A stretch of DNA of 64,000 bases from Paenibacillus pini JCM 16418 (GCF_000576305.1 NZ_BAVZ01000007.1:1-64000); one strand, 5' to 3'. Counted from the stretch's first letter, positions 47,831 through 57,914 are shown. A program made the numbers and translations. The notes: generated by a model from the sequence alone, not told the origin.

Positions 47831-48711
47831 ATATGCTCATTAAACCAGGAGTCGCCTTGCCCAGTATCCATTCGATTTAATTGTCTGTATTCGGTTGGGC
47901 TACGTCCATAAACGGACGAGAATTGCTTGGAAAAATGATGAATGGAGCTATATCCAAGATGCTCCGAAATTAGCGTGACGGTTTGCCTCGTCTCCAGTAG
48001 CAGGACAGCGGCCTTCTTAAGCCGCATCTTGGACTGATAAGCCATAGGCGACATGCCTGCTTCCGTATGAAACAGTTTGTATAGCTGTGATTTCTGTAGT
48101 CCTGTTTGACGGCACCAATCCTCAATATGAAATGCTGTCTCTGGGTAGAGTTCCATCTGTTCCATTAGGCGAGTTATGCGGTAATCACTGACCTGATTAT
48201 TACCAATGCTGCCTGCCCAGTATAGAAGGATAGCGCGCATTAGACTAGAGGCTATCTCTTCTCCATAAGTCAGATACTCCATCTGACAGAGCTGATGCAG
48301 ACAATCAGCGGGTAGTGAAGTTGCAGCCATAGATGTGCAGACCGGAATATGATCAAGCTCGGGGCAGGAAGGAGTCAGGGTCATGTACTGTTGATCTGGT
48401 TCCTGCGGGGCGAAAACAAATCGAGGCTGCTGATCTGTTGGAACGGACCAGAGATCAAAATAAACATTGTATGCTTCAAGAGATTGCCTGGCAGCTGGAT
48501 GGAAAGAATGTACCTGTCCCGGCCTTATGAGTACTAGAGTGCCTTTCTCTGCTTTATAAAGCTTGCCATCAACCATAATATTGCCGGCTCCGGCTGTGAA
48601 ATAATGCACCGCATAGGCATACCCAAACCTTGTATGCTCATGAATTCCGCCATCATAAACCCAGCGGTGAGCAGAACGGATGTAGGGGGATGCTTCGCTT
48701 AAGCTTGCCAT
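47797..48711 (-). CDS. AraC family transcriptional regulator
   Basis: Regulator of 304 residues with a cupin-type sensing domain (about 5-130, including YFTAGAGNIMVDGKLY and IRPGQVHSFHPA) and a C-terminal AraC HTH (about 190-290) with ISEHLGYSSIHHFSKQFSSVYGRSPTEYRQ. The start is placed at ATG 48711. It is divergent from the GH151-type fucosidase and most likely controls it in response to a sugar. The last residues are encoded in the shared terminator. Confidence 0.87.
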   Translation of the reverse strand: MASLSEASPYIRSAHRWVYDGGIHEHTRFGYAYAVHYFTAGAGNIMVDGKLYKAEKGTLVLIRPGQVHSFHPAARQSLEAYNVYFDLWSVPTDQQPRFVFAPQEPDQQYMTLTPSCPELDHIPVCTSMAATSLPADCLHQLCQMEYLTYGEEIASSLMRAILLYWAGSIGNNQVSDYRITRLMEQMELYPETAFHIEDWCRQTGLQKSQLYKLFHTEAGMSPMAYQSKMRLKKAAVLLLETRQTVTLISEHLGYSSIHHFSKQFSSVYGRSPTEYRQLNRMDTGQGDSWFNEHIKNNHPLSTKG

Positions 48712-48843
48712 GTTCCTGATCACCCTTCATCATGTTGGTGGAATGACGTATAAACAACGGAATACCATTCAAATACACATATCTACTTCCATGATACACT
48801 AAAGGCCAATTCAGAACATTAGTATCCTAGGGAGTGACAACAT

Positions 48844-50826
48844 ATGCGTTTTAGACAGGTCCATCTTGATTTTCACACATCCGAACACATACCGGGAATT
48901 GGTACACAATTTTCCAAACAGCAGTTCCAAGAAATGCTTACACGTGGCCATGTAGATTCGATTACGGTTTTTGCTAAATGTCATCATGGTTGGGCTTATT
49001 TTCCGTCCGAAGTGAATGACCAGCATCCAAATTTAGATTTTGATTTATTAGGCGCGCAAATTGAGGCTGCACATGAAATTAATGTGAAGACACCTGTATA
49101 TATATCTGTAGGTTTTGAAGAAAAAATGGCTCGTATTCATCCCGAGTGGCTGATGCGCGATGAGAAAGACCGTACGAACTGGGTCGATGGATTCATGGTC
49201 CCAGGGTGGCATCAGTTTTGCCTAAATACACCTTATCTAGATCATGTGATTGCTCAAACAGAAGAAGTGGTACGCAAATATGATGCGGATGGAATCTTCC
49301 TAGATATCGTTGGTGTACGGAAATGTTACTGTCCAACATGTCTAAACCAGTTGCTTGCTGAAGGGAAGGATCCTTTTAACGAGAAGCATGTAGCTGAACA
49401 AGGGGAGCGGGTATACGCTAATTATGCGAAACGTATCCGTGAAGCAATTCAAGCAATCAAACCCGATATGCCAGTTACACAAAATTCCGGGCATTTCCCA
49501 CATGGTCGTCGTGATCTGATCGATGTAAATACGCATCTAGAATTAGAGTCATTGCCTACAGCGGGTTGGGGCTATGATCACTTCCCTTTATCGGCACGTT
49601 ATGTACAGCCGCTGGGTGTGGATTTCCTGGGCATGACAGGAAAATTCCACAAGTTCTGGGGAGAATTCGGTGGATACAAGCATCCGAATGCACTCCGTTA
49701 TGAAACTGCGCTGAGTTTGGCGCATGGAGCACACTGCTCGATTGGAGATCATTTGCATCCAGAAGGTCTGATGGACCCTGCGACGTATGATTTGATCGGC
49801 GCTGCTTACAGTGAAGTGGAGGCAAAGGAAGCTTGGTGTGAGAACACGGTGAATATTGCTGATGTTGCATTATTATCGGTAGAAAGTACTGGTTATGAGC
49901 AACATGGTTCCGCGATGTTTACGAACCAATATGACGCAGGCGCAGTTCGTCTGCTGCTTGAGGGTAAATTCTTGTTCAATGTAGTTGATATGGATTCGGA
50001 CTTCAACGCTTACAAGCTAATCATTATGCCAGACCATGTTTTAGTGAATGAGAAGCTGCAAGCGAAGCTAGAGAACTTTACTGCGCAAGGCGGTAAAATC
50101 CTTGCTTCAGGCAAGTCGGGTATGGATTGGCAAGAGCAGCAATTTGTGATGGATTTTGGGGTTCGTCATTTGGGTGTGAATACGTTTAAACCTGATTATT
50201 TCCGTCCATCGTTTGAACTTGCAAATTTAGGTCATGCTAACTTCCTCATTCAGGCAGTTGGTCAGCGCATTGAGCTTACGGAAGGCGGAACGGAACTGGC
50301 GAAACGCGTAGATCCTTACTTTAACCGTAAAGCCTTCCAGTTCAGTGGACATCAGCATACGCCATTCACCTTCCGCAAGGAAGATGAAAGTCCAGGTGTA
50401 GTCCAGACCTGTAATAGCATCTATATTGCTTGGAATGTGTTCGAAGATTACGCAGTGGAGGGAAGTCTTCCTGTTAAGGAGCTTATCCATCAGTGTATGC
50501 GCATGTTATTGACAGAACCTACACTTTCAACGAATCTGCCAGCACAGGGTGTAGTGACCCTCCAGCATCAAACGAGTCAGAAGCGTCTAGTAAATCATCT
50601 GCTCTACGCGTCACCTGTTAGTCGTGGACAAGGGGTAGAGATTATTGAGGACATCTTGCCTGTGCATGATGTTAAGGTGGATTTACATCTGCCAGGTAAA
50701 GACATTGCTGGTGTCTATCTTGCTCCACAGAAAACACCATTGGCATATGACATCGTAGATGGACACATTCAATATACGGTACCAGTACTGAAGGGGCATC
50801 AGATGGTCGTGCTAGATTTGAAATAA
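48844..50826 (+). CDS. GH151-type alpha-L-fucosidase
   Basis: Cytoplasmic enzyme of 660 residues. N-terminal FRQVHLDFHTSEHIPGIG with YDADGIFLDIVGV (candidate nucleophile D154) fits the GHL6/GH151 TIM barrel; the paired Cys in RKCYCPTC are also typical. A GH42-like amidotransferase-fold domain follows (about 335-470, YKLIIMPDHVLVNEKLQAKL) and a beta-rich C terminus. GH151 alpha-L-fucosidases have been described from Paenibacillus. GGGAGTGAC precedes the ATG. Together with the importer downstream it suggests uptake of fucosyl-oligosaccharides. Confidence 0.78.
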   Translation: MRFRQVHLDFHTSEHIPGIGTQFSKQQFQEMLTRGHVDSITVFAKCHHGWAYFPSEVNDQHPNLDFDLLGAQIEAAHEINVKTPVYISVGFEEKMARIHPEWLMRDEKDRTNWVDGFMVPGWHQFCLNTPYLDHVIAQTEEVVRKYDADGIFLDIVGVRKCYCPTCLNQLLAEGKDPFNEKHVAEQGERVYANYAKRIREAIQAIKPDMPVTQNSGHFPHGRRDLIDVNTHLELESLPTAGWGYDHFPLSARYVQPLGVDFLGMTGKFHKFWGEFGGYKHPNALRYETALSLAHGAHCSIGDHLHPEGLMDPATYDLIGAAYSEVEAKEAWCENTVNIADVALLSVESTGYEQHGSAMFTNQYDAGAVRLLLEGKFLFNVVDMDSDFNAYKLIIMPDHVLVNEKLQAKLENFTAQGGKILASGKSGMDWQEQQFVMDFGVRHLGVNTFKPDYFRPSFELANLGHANFLIQAVGQRIELTEGGTELAKRVDPYFNRKAFQFSGHQHTPFTFRKEDESPGVVQTCNSIYIAWNVFEDYAVEGSLPVKELIHQCMRMLLTEPTLSTNLPAQGVVTLQHQTSQKRLVNHLLYASPVSRGQGVEIIEDILPVHDVKVDLHLPGKDIAGVYLAPQKTPLAYDIVDGHIQYTVPVLKGHQMVVLDLK

Positions 50827-50871
50827 CAATCCTATTTCATAGGGCGAAGGGCAAAATTAAACAACGAGATC

Positions 50872-50915
50872 AAACTGCTTCTCGGGCGGATAAACATTCC
50901 GCTCGGAAGCGGTTT
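50872..50915 (+). terminator. hairpin between fucosidase and kinase genes
   Basis: AAACTGCTTC pairs with GAAGCGGTTT, with an inner GGCGGA/TCCGCT stem. The T tract is short, so it may be a leaky terminator or an mRNA-stabilising hairpin. The kinase SD follows 16 bases later. Confidence 0.6.
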
Positions 50916-50940
50916 GTTGTGGTTGTATGGAGGTGAGCTT

Positions 50941-52737
50941 ATGATACTGCATAAATGGAAGCACCGGCTCCTGCCCGGATCAATCAGTAGCAAAATCACC
51001 TTTGCTTATATTTGGCTATTCGCAGTACTCCTTATTTTATTGGCAGTTACAACGTATTTCATTTCCTCTACAATCCTGATTAATAAATCAATTGTGAATA
51101 TGGAGCAGAATTTACGTTTAGCTTCCGAGAAACTAGATATGATCATGAGCGAAGCCGAAACCTTCGCGCAGATGGCCATTACGGATGCTAAAGTGCAGGA
51201 GATTATCAGTAAACCGAAACCGAACAATTACCTCGCTTATTATAATGATCAGATTGGCATGCAGAACGCATTGTTTGGGTTTACAGAGAAGACATTAATT
51301 GACTCGGTTATCGTCTACGATGAATTAGGTGGAGTTTATAGTTCCGGTGTAGAGAGAGACATTTCGGATACAAGTGCTCTATATAAAAAGAAATTTTCGA
51401 TGGCTGGTGTTGGCTCGGAATGGCTAGACACAACGTTGTCCAATTACAAGCGCGAAGACGGTTATCGTAACGTGATCTCGTTCTATCAGAAGTTCTATTC
51501 ATCGAAGACTGGTCTCCCGATTGGGCTCATCCAACTGTCGATTAATGAAAAAAGCATGAATCAACAGTATCGGAATATATCGATTGGTAAAGGCGGAAAT
51601 ATTTTTATCGTGAACCGTAAAGGAGTCGTTATATCTGATAGCAATCAGTCAAGAATATATCAATCTGTAGCGAGTGAGCCTTATTTCCCTTGGGTGATGG
51701 GTCATGAGGAAGGCGACATTTACAAGGTAGATGGACAGAAGCAAATTGTCGTCTCTCGTTATTTTCCAAAGCTAGATTGGGTCATATTAGGCGTTGTTCC
51801 TGTCGGCGAAGTCACGAAGGATAATCAAGTTTTGATACGTCAGTTCTCACTGCTTTGCTTGCTGTTTATTGCCCTTGCTGCCGCCCTAACTTCGATAACA
51901 TCGAGGTCTATTACGCGGCCATTATTAGCCCTGAAACGTACCATGAAGAAAATGAAGGAGGGTAATCTCGACGTTGTCTTTGATGTGGAGACTAGGGATG
52001 AGATTGGTGCTCTGGGTATGGAGTTCAACAAAATGGTTAATCGAACCAAGTTGTTGATGGAGCAGATTGTTGAAGATGAGAAGAAGCTGAAGGAAATTGA
52101 ACTTGCAGCTTTACAGTCGCAAATCAACCCCCATTTTCTGTATAACACGCTAGAGAGTATCAGCGCATTGGCTGATTTGGAAAGAGGATCAGATATCGTG
52201 ACCCTAGTCCAGAAGCTAGCAGCATTTTACCGAGGTGTGTTAAGCAAAGGAAGTCCAATTATCCGGGTGGCGGATGAGCTGAATATTACTCGAAACTACT
52301 TGGACATTCTGAAAGTTCGGTATGGAGATCGGATCAGCAGCCATTTCGAAGTGGATTCAAGTGTGCTTGAGTATCCAACGATTAAGTTATTACTTCAGCC
52401 ATTGGTAGAGAATGCTGTGTATCATGGACTACGTTTTAAACGGGATAAAGGGCAGCTTGATATAAGCGTGTACGAAGCGAAGGGTTGCTTAATTCTTAGT
52501 GTCACAGACAATGGAATCGGCATGGAGCCCGAGAAATTGAACGACATTTTACGCCAGCATTCAGCGGATGGAAGCGGATTTGGTGTGAAGAGTACAGATG
52601 AACGGATCAAAATATATTTTGGAAGCGCATACGGTTTGCAGATCAGCAGTGAATATGGCATAGGTACGACCGTTACAGCGGTTCTGCCATTGCTTGATAT
52701 GGAGGGATTCACACATGATTCAGGCGATAGTCGTTGA
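50941..52737 (+). CDS. YesM-type sensor histidine kinase
   Basis: Membrane kinase of 598 residues. It has a membrane helix (about 22-45), a Cache-like sensor (about 46-290), a second helix (about 296-318), HAMP, and a His_kinase domain with SQINPHFLYNTLESI (candidate H398) and QPLVENAVYHG in the ATPase domain. GGAGGTGAG precedes ATG 50941; an upstream frame start at 50914 lies in the hairpin. It overlaps the response-regulator gene by 23 bases. It is the second YesM/YesN pair in this window and sits before an importer operon it probably controls. Confidence 0.9.
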   Translation: MILHKWKHRLLPGSISSKITFAYIWLFAVLLILLAVTTYFISSTILINKSIVNMEQNLRLASEKLDMIMSEAETFAQMAITDAKVQEIISKPKPNNYLAYYNDQIGMQNALFGFTEKTLIDSVIVYDELGGVYSSGVERDISDTSALYKKKFSMAGVGSEWLDTTLSNYKREDGYRNVISFYQKFYSSKTGLPIGLIQLSINEKSMNQQYRNISIGKGGNIFIVNRKGVVISDSNQSRIYQSVASEPYFPWVMGHEEGDIYKVDGQKQIVVSRYFPKLDWVILGVVPVGEVTKDNQVLIRQFSLLCLLFIALAAALTSITSRSITRPLLALKRTMKKMKEGNLDVVFDVETRDEIGALGMEFNKMVNRTKLLMEQIVEDEKKLKEIELAALQSQINPHFLYNTLESISALADLERGSDIVTLVQKLAAFYRGVLSKGSPIIRVADELNITRNYLDILKVRYGDRISSHFEVDSSVLEYPTIKLLLQPLVENAVYHGLRFKRDKGQLDISVYEAKGCLILSVTDNGIGMEPEKLNDILRQHSADGSGFGVKSTDERIKIYFGSAYGLQISSEYGIGTTVTAVLPLLDMEGFTHDSGDSR

Positions 52738-54319
52738 TGATGAATTTTTAATCCGTGAAAGAATTAAACGTTTCGTTCAGTGGGATACGCTGGGTTTTGA
52801 ATTGGCAGGAGAAGCCGGCGACGGGGAAGAAGCGTTGGAGTTATTGGATATGGTAAATACCCCAGTTCAAGTCGTGCTGGTGGATATTAATATGCCTATG
52901 ATCGACGGACTGGAATTTGCCAAAAGAGCACGTTTAAAGTATCCGGACATCCATTTTATATTTCTTACGGGATACAGCAATTTCGATTATGTACGTACGG
53001 CGCTTCAACTCGGTGCGGTCAATTATATTTTAAAGCCGATTGATATGGAGGAGCTAGCAGAAACGTTATCCAAAGTGAAAATATTAATCGATGAAAGACA
53101 GAATATGATGGATCGGACCATGATTTTGGAGGCAAATGTGGCTGAAGTCTCTGAGCTCGGGAAAAGAAATTTTCTTTGCCGGTTACTTGAACAATCACAA
53201 TTAATAAATGAGGAACAGCGAATGGAAGGTCTGAGAAATTATGCCTCAGAACTACTTGGCTCTGAACTCATTGTACTCGTGGTTACGCCGGATCAACCGA
53301 TTAGAATACATGAACTCAATCTAAAGATAGATATGGCGTCCGTGTATGCAGGCTGGATAGAAACTTTGGCGTTACGAAATGACTGTGTCGTCACATTTGA
53401 CGATACGGAACGACTTGTTATTTTCTTACCCTTACGTGATAAAGCAGTTAAGGGGGAGTGTGAGGATACAGTCGTACAGGAATTATGCAAAGAGCTCATG
53501 ACAAGCCTCCGGGAAAAAGCAGGAATGACCCTAACGATGGGTGTTAGCCGTGTTGGTCATATCGAAACGATTGATCGAGCATACCGGGAAGCGCTACTTT
53601 CGATGCGTCATAAAGCCGTATATGGTGGTGATCGAATGATCCGATACGAGGAGCTTCCATCGGAGTGGAAAGCATTTCAGCTTCAAGGCATTCGAGAGCA
53701 GCTACTGATCGACTTGCGCTTAAATCGTGTGGAACAAGCGGTTAATCGGATAAAGGATTTGTTTGCTCGTTTCAATGAACAGCCTACGCATCTCGATCAA
53801 ATGTATTTTATCGTCTATGAATTGATAGCTACTTTAAACATATATGCAGAAGAACAGCAAATGGACATGACGGAAGAGGAAGCGACATCGCTAAATACAG
53901 CACAGGTCATAGAGCAGTTGGAGACGCCTTCAATGATCGAAGCCTGGATTGTAGAACGTTTCGGCACCTTCTTTTCAAGAGCGGGATTTCAGAAGCAGTC
54001 ACCTGCGGTGAAACTGGTTGAGGCAGCAAAGGCATATATTGATGCGAACTATAGCAATACTGAACTGGATCTTGGGGCCATTGCTCAAGAGCTGTATATT
54101 CATTCGAATTATCTCAGCCGTATTTTCAAAGCGGAAAGTGGGCTGTCCATAACCGAATACGTAACATTCTGCCGTATGAATAAAGCTAAACAGTTACTGC
54201 TAGATGGTCATAAGAATGTGGAATACATTGCAGAGCAGATTGGGTACGCTGATCCCCATTATTTCAGTAAATGCTTCAAGAAACATTATCATGTTCCGCC
54301 TTCCAAATTTTTGATGTAG
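52715..54319 (+). CDS. YesN-type response regulator, AraC output
   Basis: Partner of the kinase upstream, 534 residues. Receiver domain with VVDDEFLIRERI, candidate phospho-acceptor D57 in VLVDINMPMIDG and the KPID lysine; a long linker; a C-terminal AraC double HTH with AIAQELYIHSNYLSRIFKAE and IGYADPHYFSKCFKKHYH. GGAGGGA precedes ATG 52715, inside the end of the kinase gene. Likely activates the importer genes starting at 54466. Confidence 0.9.
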   Translation: MIQAIVVDDEFLIRERIKRFVQWDTLGFELAGEAGDGEEALELLDMVNTPVQVVLVDINMPMIDGLEFAKRARLKYPDIHFIFLTGYSNFDYVRTALQLGAVNYILKPIDMEELAETLSKVKILIDERQNMMDRTMILEANVAEVSELGKRNFLCRLLEQSQLINEEQRMEGLRNYASELLGSELIVLVVTPDQPIRIHELNLKIDMASVYAGWIETLALRNDCVVTFDDTERLVIFLPLRDKAVKGECEDTVVQELCKELMTSLREKAGMTLTMGVSRVGHIETIDRAYREALLSMRHKAVYGGDRMIRYEELPSEWKAFQLQGIREQLLIDLRLNRVEQAVNRIKDLFARFNEQPTHLDQMYFIVYELIATLNIYAEEQQMDMTEEEATSLNTAQVIEQLETPSMIEAWIVERFGTFFSRAGFQKQSPAVKLVEAAKAYIDANYSNTELDLGAIAQELYIHSNYLSRIFKAESGLSITEYVTFCRMNKAKQLLLDGHKNVEYIAEQIGYADPHYFSKCFKKHYHVPPSKFLM

Positions 54320-54392
54320 CAGTTTTTTTTGAATATGTCGATGAGTCACAATGTCATAATTTTACCGATGAAGTCGTTATATTACATTCGTT

Positions 54393-54415
54393 TTGAAACC
54401 GCTACCATTTATAAT
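54393..54415 (+). promoter_or_regulatory. cre site with adjacent -10 box
   Basis: TTGAAACCGCTACCA (54393-54407) matches the cre consensus at every fixed position. A TATAAT follows at 54410-54415, 51 bases before the binding-protein gene. CcpA bound here would cover the promoter. Confidence 0.75.
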
Positions 54416-54465
54416 CCTAAATATTAAAGCATCTTGCATGAACTTTAAGGAGGCAGCGGAAACCT

Positions 54466-55779
54466 ATGAAAGTAATGAAAAGATCACATGTTGCACTAGC
54501 CGTCACGTTAGTATGTTCTCTCGTTCTCTCTGCTTGTGGATCGGATAGCGGGGCGGACAGTAAGTCGGCTGACGGCAAAACGAAGACTCAAGTACGCATC
54601 ATGACCAGACTGACAGGTTCAGATGCGAAGTCGAAAGCATTTGGTGAACTGCTTGAGAAGTTCAAAACAGAAAATCCGGATATTGAGGTTATTAACGAAT
54701 CTGTTAATGATGAAACCTCATATAATAACAAGTTCAAAACAGCAGTAGCTACAGGGAATGTCCCAAATATTTGGATGAATTACGGCGGGCAATCATTCAA
54801 AATTTATGCTCAAAATATCGCAATGGATTTACAACCTGTTCTAGATGAAGACAAGACTTGGAAGGATGCCTTCAAACCGTTATTTAGCGGTTGGCAGTAT
54901 TCCGATGTAAAAGGAACGTATGCGATACCGATGGAGGACAGTAGTACAGCTATTTATTACAATAAAGAGCTGTTTAAGAAGGCTGGCGTAGAGCCTCCAA
55001 AGACCATTGAAGATATGTCCAAGCTTGTTGAACCTTTCAAAGCGGTTGATGCAGTTCCGATGCTCATGGGTGATAAGGAAAATTTCCGTGGAGGTCATCT
55101 CATCAATAACCTGTCTTTTAAACGTTTCGGATTCCAAAAGACCGAAGATCTAGTGAGCCGCAAGGCGAAATGGAATGATCCAGATATGGTGGAGCTGTTC
55201 CAATTGATGAAGGACTGGCAAAATGAAGGCGTGCTAGGAAATAACATTGTCACGCTTGATTCGAATGGTACAACGGCTCAGTTCTTGGCAGGTAAAAGCG
55301 CGATGTTGTTTGAAGGAAACTGGGCGATTGCACAGATCTCTTCTTCTCCTATAGCAGATCAGATTGGTGTTATTCCATTCCCTTATTTCGCAGATCACCC
55401 AGAGAATAAGGATAATTGGTTTGGAACAGCAGGTGGTTACTCTGTATCGAAATCGATCTCGGGTGCTGAGAAAGATGCAACAATTAAACTGCTTAAATAT
55501 TTAACCTCCGTCGATACTTTTAAATATTTTGCTGAAGCTACCAAAGGCGGAACGTATCCAGTGAATTTTGAAATGGATGCTTCTAAGATTGATCCAGTAA
55601 CTCAGGCCTATATGGAAGCACAGAAATCGGCTAAAAAATATCTTTCTGAAATCGAGACGTATGATAATATCGCTTCGCTTCAGGATAAGCTACGCAGCGA
55701 AATTCAGGGAATGTTTGCGGGAGCCACTCCACAGCAAACAGCTGATAACGTGCAGAAGGTCGTTGACTCGAGTCATTAA
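54466..55779 (+). CDS. sugar ABC transporter substrate-binding lipoprotein
   Basis: Lipid-anchored binding protein of 437 residues. The signal peptide ends in VLSAC (C24); a Ser/Lys-rich linker leads to a family 1 solute-binding fold with VRIMTRLTGSD, AIYYNKELFKKAGVEPPKTIED and SAMLFEGNWAIAQI. Length is typical of monosaccharide or short-oligosaccharide binders. A GC-rich hairpin follows it before the permease genes. AAGGAGGCAG precedes the ATG. The nearby GH151 gene suggests a fucosylated cargo. Confidence 0.92.
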   Translation: MKVMKRSHVALAVTLVCSLVLSACGSDSGADSKSADGKTKTQVRIMTRLTGSDAKSKAFGELLEKFKTENPDIEVINESVNDETSYNNKFKTAVATGNVPNIWMNYGGQSFKIYAQNIAMDLQPVLDEDKTWKDAFKPLFSGWQYSDVKGTYAIPMEDSSTAIYYNKELFKKAGVEPPKTIEDMSKLVEPFKAVDAVPMLMGDKENFRGGHLINNLSFKRFGFQKTEDLVSRKAKWNDPDMVELFQLMKDWQNEGVLGNNIVTLDSNGTTAQFLAGKSAMLFEGNWAIAQISSSPIADQIGVIPFPYFADHPENKDNWFGTAGGYSVSKSISGAEKDATIKLLKYLTSVDTFKYFAEATKGGTYPVNFEMDASKIDPVTQAYMEAQKSAKKYLSEIETYDNIASLQDKLRSEIQGMFAGATPQQTADNVQKVVDSSH

Positions 55780-55812
55780 TCAATTTCAAGCTTACATGAT
55801 ACAGGGTCACAG

Positions 55813-55856
55813 CCGCCGGCATCAACGCAGCTTTATGGAGCGCAGTGTACCGGCGG
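55813..55856 (+). terminator. intercistronic hairpin after binding-protein gene
   Basis: CCGCCGG and CCGGCGG form a GC-only stem with an inner GC-rich part and no strong T tract. It is likely an mRNA-stabilising or leaky element that raises binding-protein output, in the same place as the hairpin at 7690-7732. Confidence 0.6.
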
Positions 55857-55901
55857 TTGTTGTTTCAAGGCCACAGCTTCGCATCGAACGGAGGGAATCG
55901 C

Positions 55902-56804
55902 TTGAATAGAAGAAAAACCTATGGGGCAATTGCGATTTTGCTATTGCCTGGATTGATATTGTATACCATCGCATTCATTTATCCCGCCATTCAGACGATA
56001 TACCAATCCTTTTTTGACTGGAATGGAATATTTAATGTTCCATTGACTTTTGATGGCTTAAATAACTATAGGGAGATGCTAGACAACCCGAATTTTTATA
56101 AATCGCTGAAAAATGTAGGTTTATTCATCGCTGGATCTTTTATATTGATCTTACCTATTGCGCTCACGCTGGCCCTCGTTGTCACGAGCCGGATGCGGGG
56201 CAAACGTTTCTTTAAAGTAGCTTTCTTTATCCCATCTATTCTTCCACTGACCGCAGTAGGATTGATGTGGCAGTTTTTATTGAAGAGTGATGGTCTAGTT
56301 AACAAGTTGCTTGACATGGTTGGACTTAGCGGATTAACTCATGATTGGCTGGGCGAGCCGGCACTTGCGATATATACCGTTGTAATCGTGAATGCGTGGA
56401 TTTATTGCGGTCAGAACATGATCATTTTATCAAGTGGTTTGGTTTCCATACCTGATGATATTTATGAAGCAGCATCGCTGGACGGAGCGAATGGTTTCCA
56501 GAAGCTCTATGCGATTACAATTCCGCTAATGAAGGAAACGTTCAAAGTGTTCGCTGTTCTAGCGATTACCCAATCGATACGGGTATTTGGACAGGTCTAT
56601 GTTATTTCAGGCGGTGGCCCGAATGGTGCAACAGATGTACCAACCACACTCCTTTACAACGAAGCCTTTAAGTTCAATAACTTCGGTGTAGGTAACAGTA
56701 TAGGTACCTTCATGATCGTAGCAGCTTTGGTAATTACGGTTGTGATGAACTTCCTGACTAGCCCTAATAAGCGCTCTAAGAAGAGAGGGGTGAAGCAGGC
56801 ATGA
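55902..56804 (+). CDS. sugar ABC transporter permease (MalF/UgpA type)
   Basis: Inner-membrane permease of about 300 residues with six helices; EAA loop EAASLDGANGFQKLYAITIPLM. I choose TTG 55902 with GGAGGGA five bases before it; the upstream open frame lies in the hairpin region. The stop overlaps the next start by four bases. Confidence 0.9.
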   Translation: MNRRKTYGAIAILLLPGLILYTIAFIYPAIQTIYQSFFDWNGIFNVPLTFDGLNNYREMLDNPNFYKSLKNVGLFIAGSFILILPIALTLALVVTSRMRGKRFFKVAFFIPSILPLTAVGLMWQFLLKSDGLVNKLLDMVGLSGLTHDWLGEPALAIYTVVIVNAWIYCGQNMIILSSGLVSIPDDIYEAASLDGANGFQKLYAITIPLMKETFKVFAVLAITQSIRVFGQVYVISGGGPNGATDVPTTLLYNEAFKFNNFGVGNSIGTFMIVAALVITVVMNFLTSPNKRSKKRGVKQA

Positions 56805-57628
56805 GTACGATGAAAAAAACGCTGCTTTACGTCTTCTCACTGATAGCCGCTGTCATTTTCCTATATCCACTGCTGTATTCATTCTTCTCCTCACTGAAGG
56901 ATAATGTGGAAATATATAATAAATCCGTATTCTCACTACCGGAGATCTGGCGTTGGGAAAATTATAAAATGGCGCTTGTCGATGCGAATATTAGCCGTGC
57001 AATCCTGAACTCCTTTATTTATGCCATTCCGGGTACGTTATTGTGCTTGGTATTAGCGTTAATGATTGCATTTGTACTTACGAGAATGCCACTACGGATT
57101 AATCCATGGCTGTACAATTACTTTGCTATTGGTCTGATGATTCCGGTATTCTCACTGATGATTCCAATTTCTAAAGTGATTGGCGCTATGCATCTCTTCA
57201 ACAGCTATCCGCTGATGATTGTGTTATACGGTGTGTTCGAAATGCCGCTAGCGGTATTCCTGATTACAGGATATATGCGCGGCATCAGTAAGGAATTAGA
57301 TGAGTCAGCGATCATGGACGGTTGTGGTCCTGTGCGGATGCTGTTCCGTATCATTGCGCCGTTAGCTATGCCAGCGGTATCTACGGCCGGGATCTTGAGC
57401 TTCTTCGATATTTATAATGACCTCGTATGGAATGTCATTCTGATCTCCGATCAGAATATGAATAATATTTCCATGGCGCTGATGTCTTTCGTAGGTCAGC
57501 AGGGTTCGTCTCAGCTTGGACCAACATTTGCGGGCATCATGCTTACGATCTTACCTACAATCGTTGTCTATCTTCTATTCCAAGAGAAGGTAGAGAAGGG
57601 GCTGAGTGCGGGTGCGGTCAAAGAGTAA
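56801..57628 (+). CDS. sugar ABC transporter permease (MalG/UgpE type)
   Basis: Second permease, 275 residues, six helices, EAA-type loop ESAIMDGCGPVRMLFRIIAPLA and the conserved end VEKGLSAGAVKE. ATGA overlap with the previous gene. No ATPase gene follows, as for the two other importers of this window. Confidence 0.92.
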   Translation: MSTMKKTLLYVFSLIAAVIFLYPLLYSFFSSLKDNVEIYNKSVFSLPEIWRWENYKMALVDANISRAILNSFIYAIPGTLLCLVLALMIAFVLTRMPLRINPWLYNYFAIGLMIPVFSLMIPISKVIGAMHLFNSYPLMIVLYGVFEMPLAVFLITGYMRGISKELDESAIMDGCGPVRMLFRIIAPLAMPAVSTAGILSFFDIYNDLVWNVILISDQNMNNISMALMSFVGQQGSSQLGPTFAGIMLTILPTIVVYLLFQEKVEKGLSAGAVKE

Positions 57629-57711
57629 CAGCTCTTAGCTTCTTAATTCTTACTCGAACAATATAAGCTATACCCGCTTGGAACACAGGCAACTTGTTTA
57701 TAATGAGCTGC

Positions 57712-57746
57712 AAACCTCCGCTATTCTGTACTATAGCGGAGGTTTT
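57712..57746 (+). terminator. intrinsic terminator of importer operon 3
   Basis: AAACCTCCGCTA and TAGCGGAGGTTT form a perfect 12-base stem ending in TTTT. The rest of the 351-base gap 57629-57979 holds no gene apart from the regulatory motifs listed next. Confidence 0.9.
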
Positions 57747-57888
57747 ACTATGTCTTGGAGATCCCTACTTATGAAATCAACGAGACTTTAATAACAACTC
57801 TTAGGAGACAGTATGGTATGATAGGTATGTATATGTAAGGAATGGTGGATTTGTAATATATTTTGGGATTATTTATCTTGAAATACGA

Positions 57889-57914
57889 ATGAAACCGTTC
57901 TCATATGCCGATAT
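57889..57914 (+). promoter_or_regulatory. cre-like site and SigD-like -10
   Basis: ATGAAACCGTTCTCA (57889-57903) matches the cre consensus fully, and GCCGATAT (57907-57914) equals the SigD -10 consensus, but no TAAA lies at the right distance. One full cre match is about what chance predicts in a window this size, so this one is uncertain. Confidence 0.35.
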
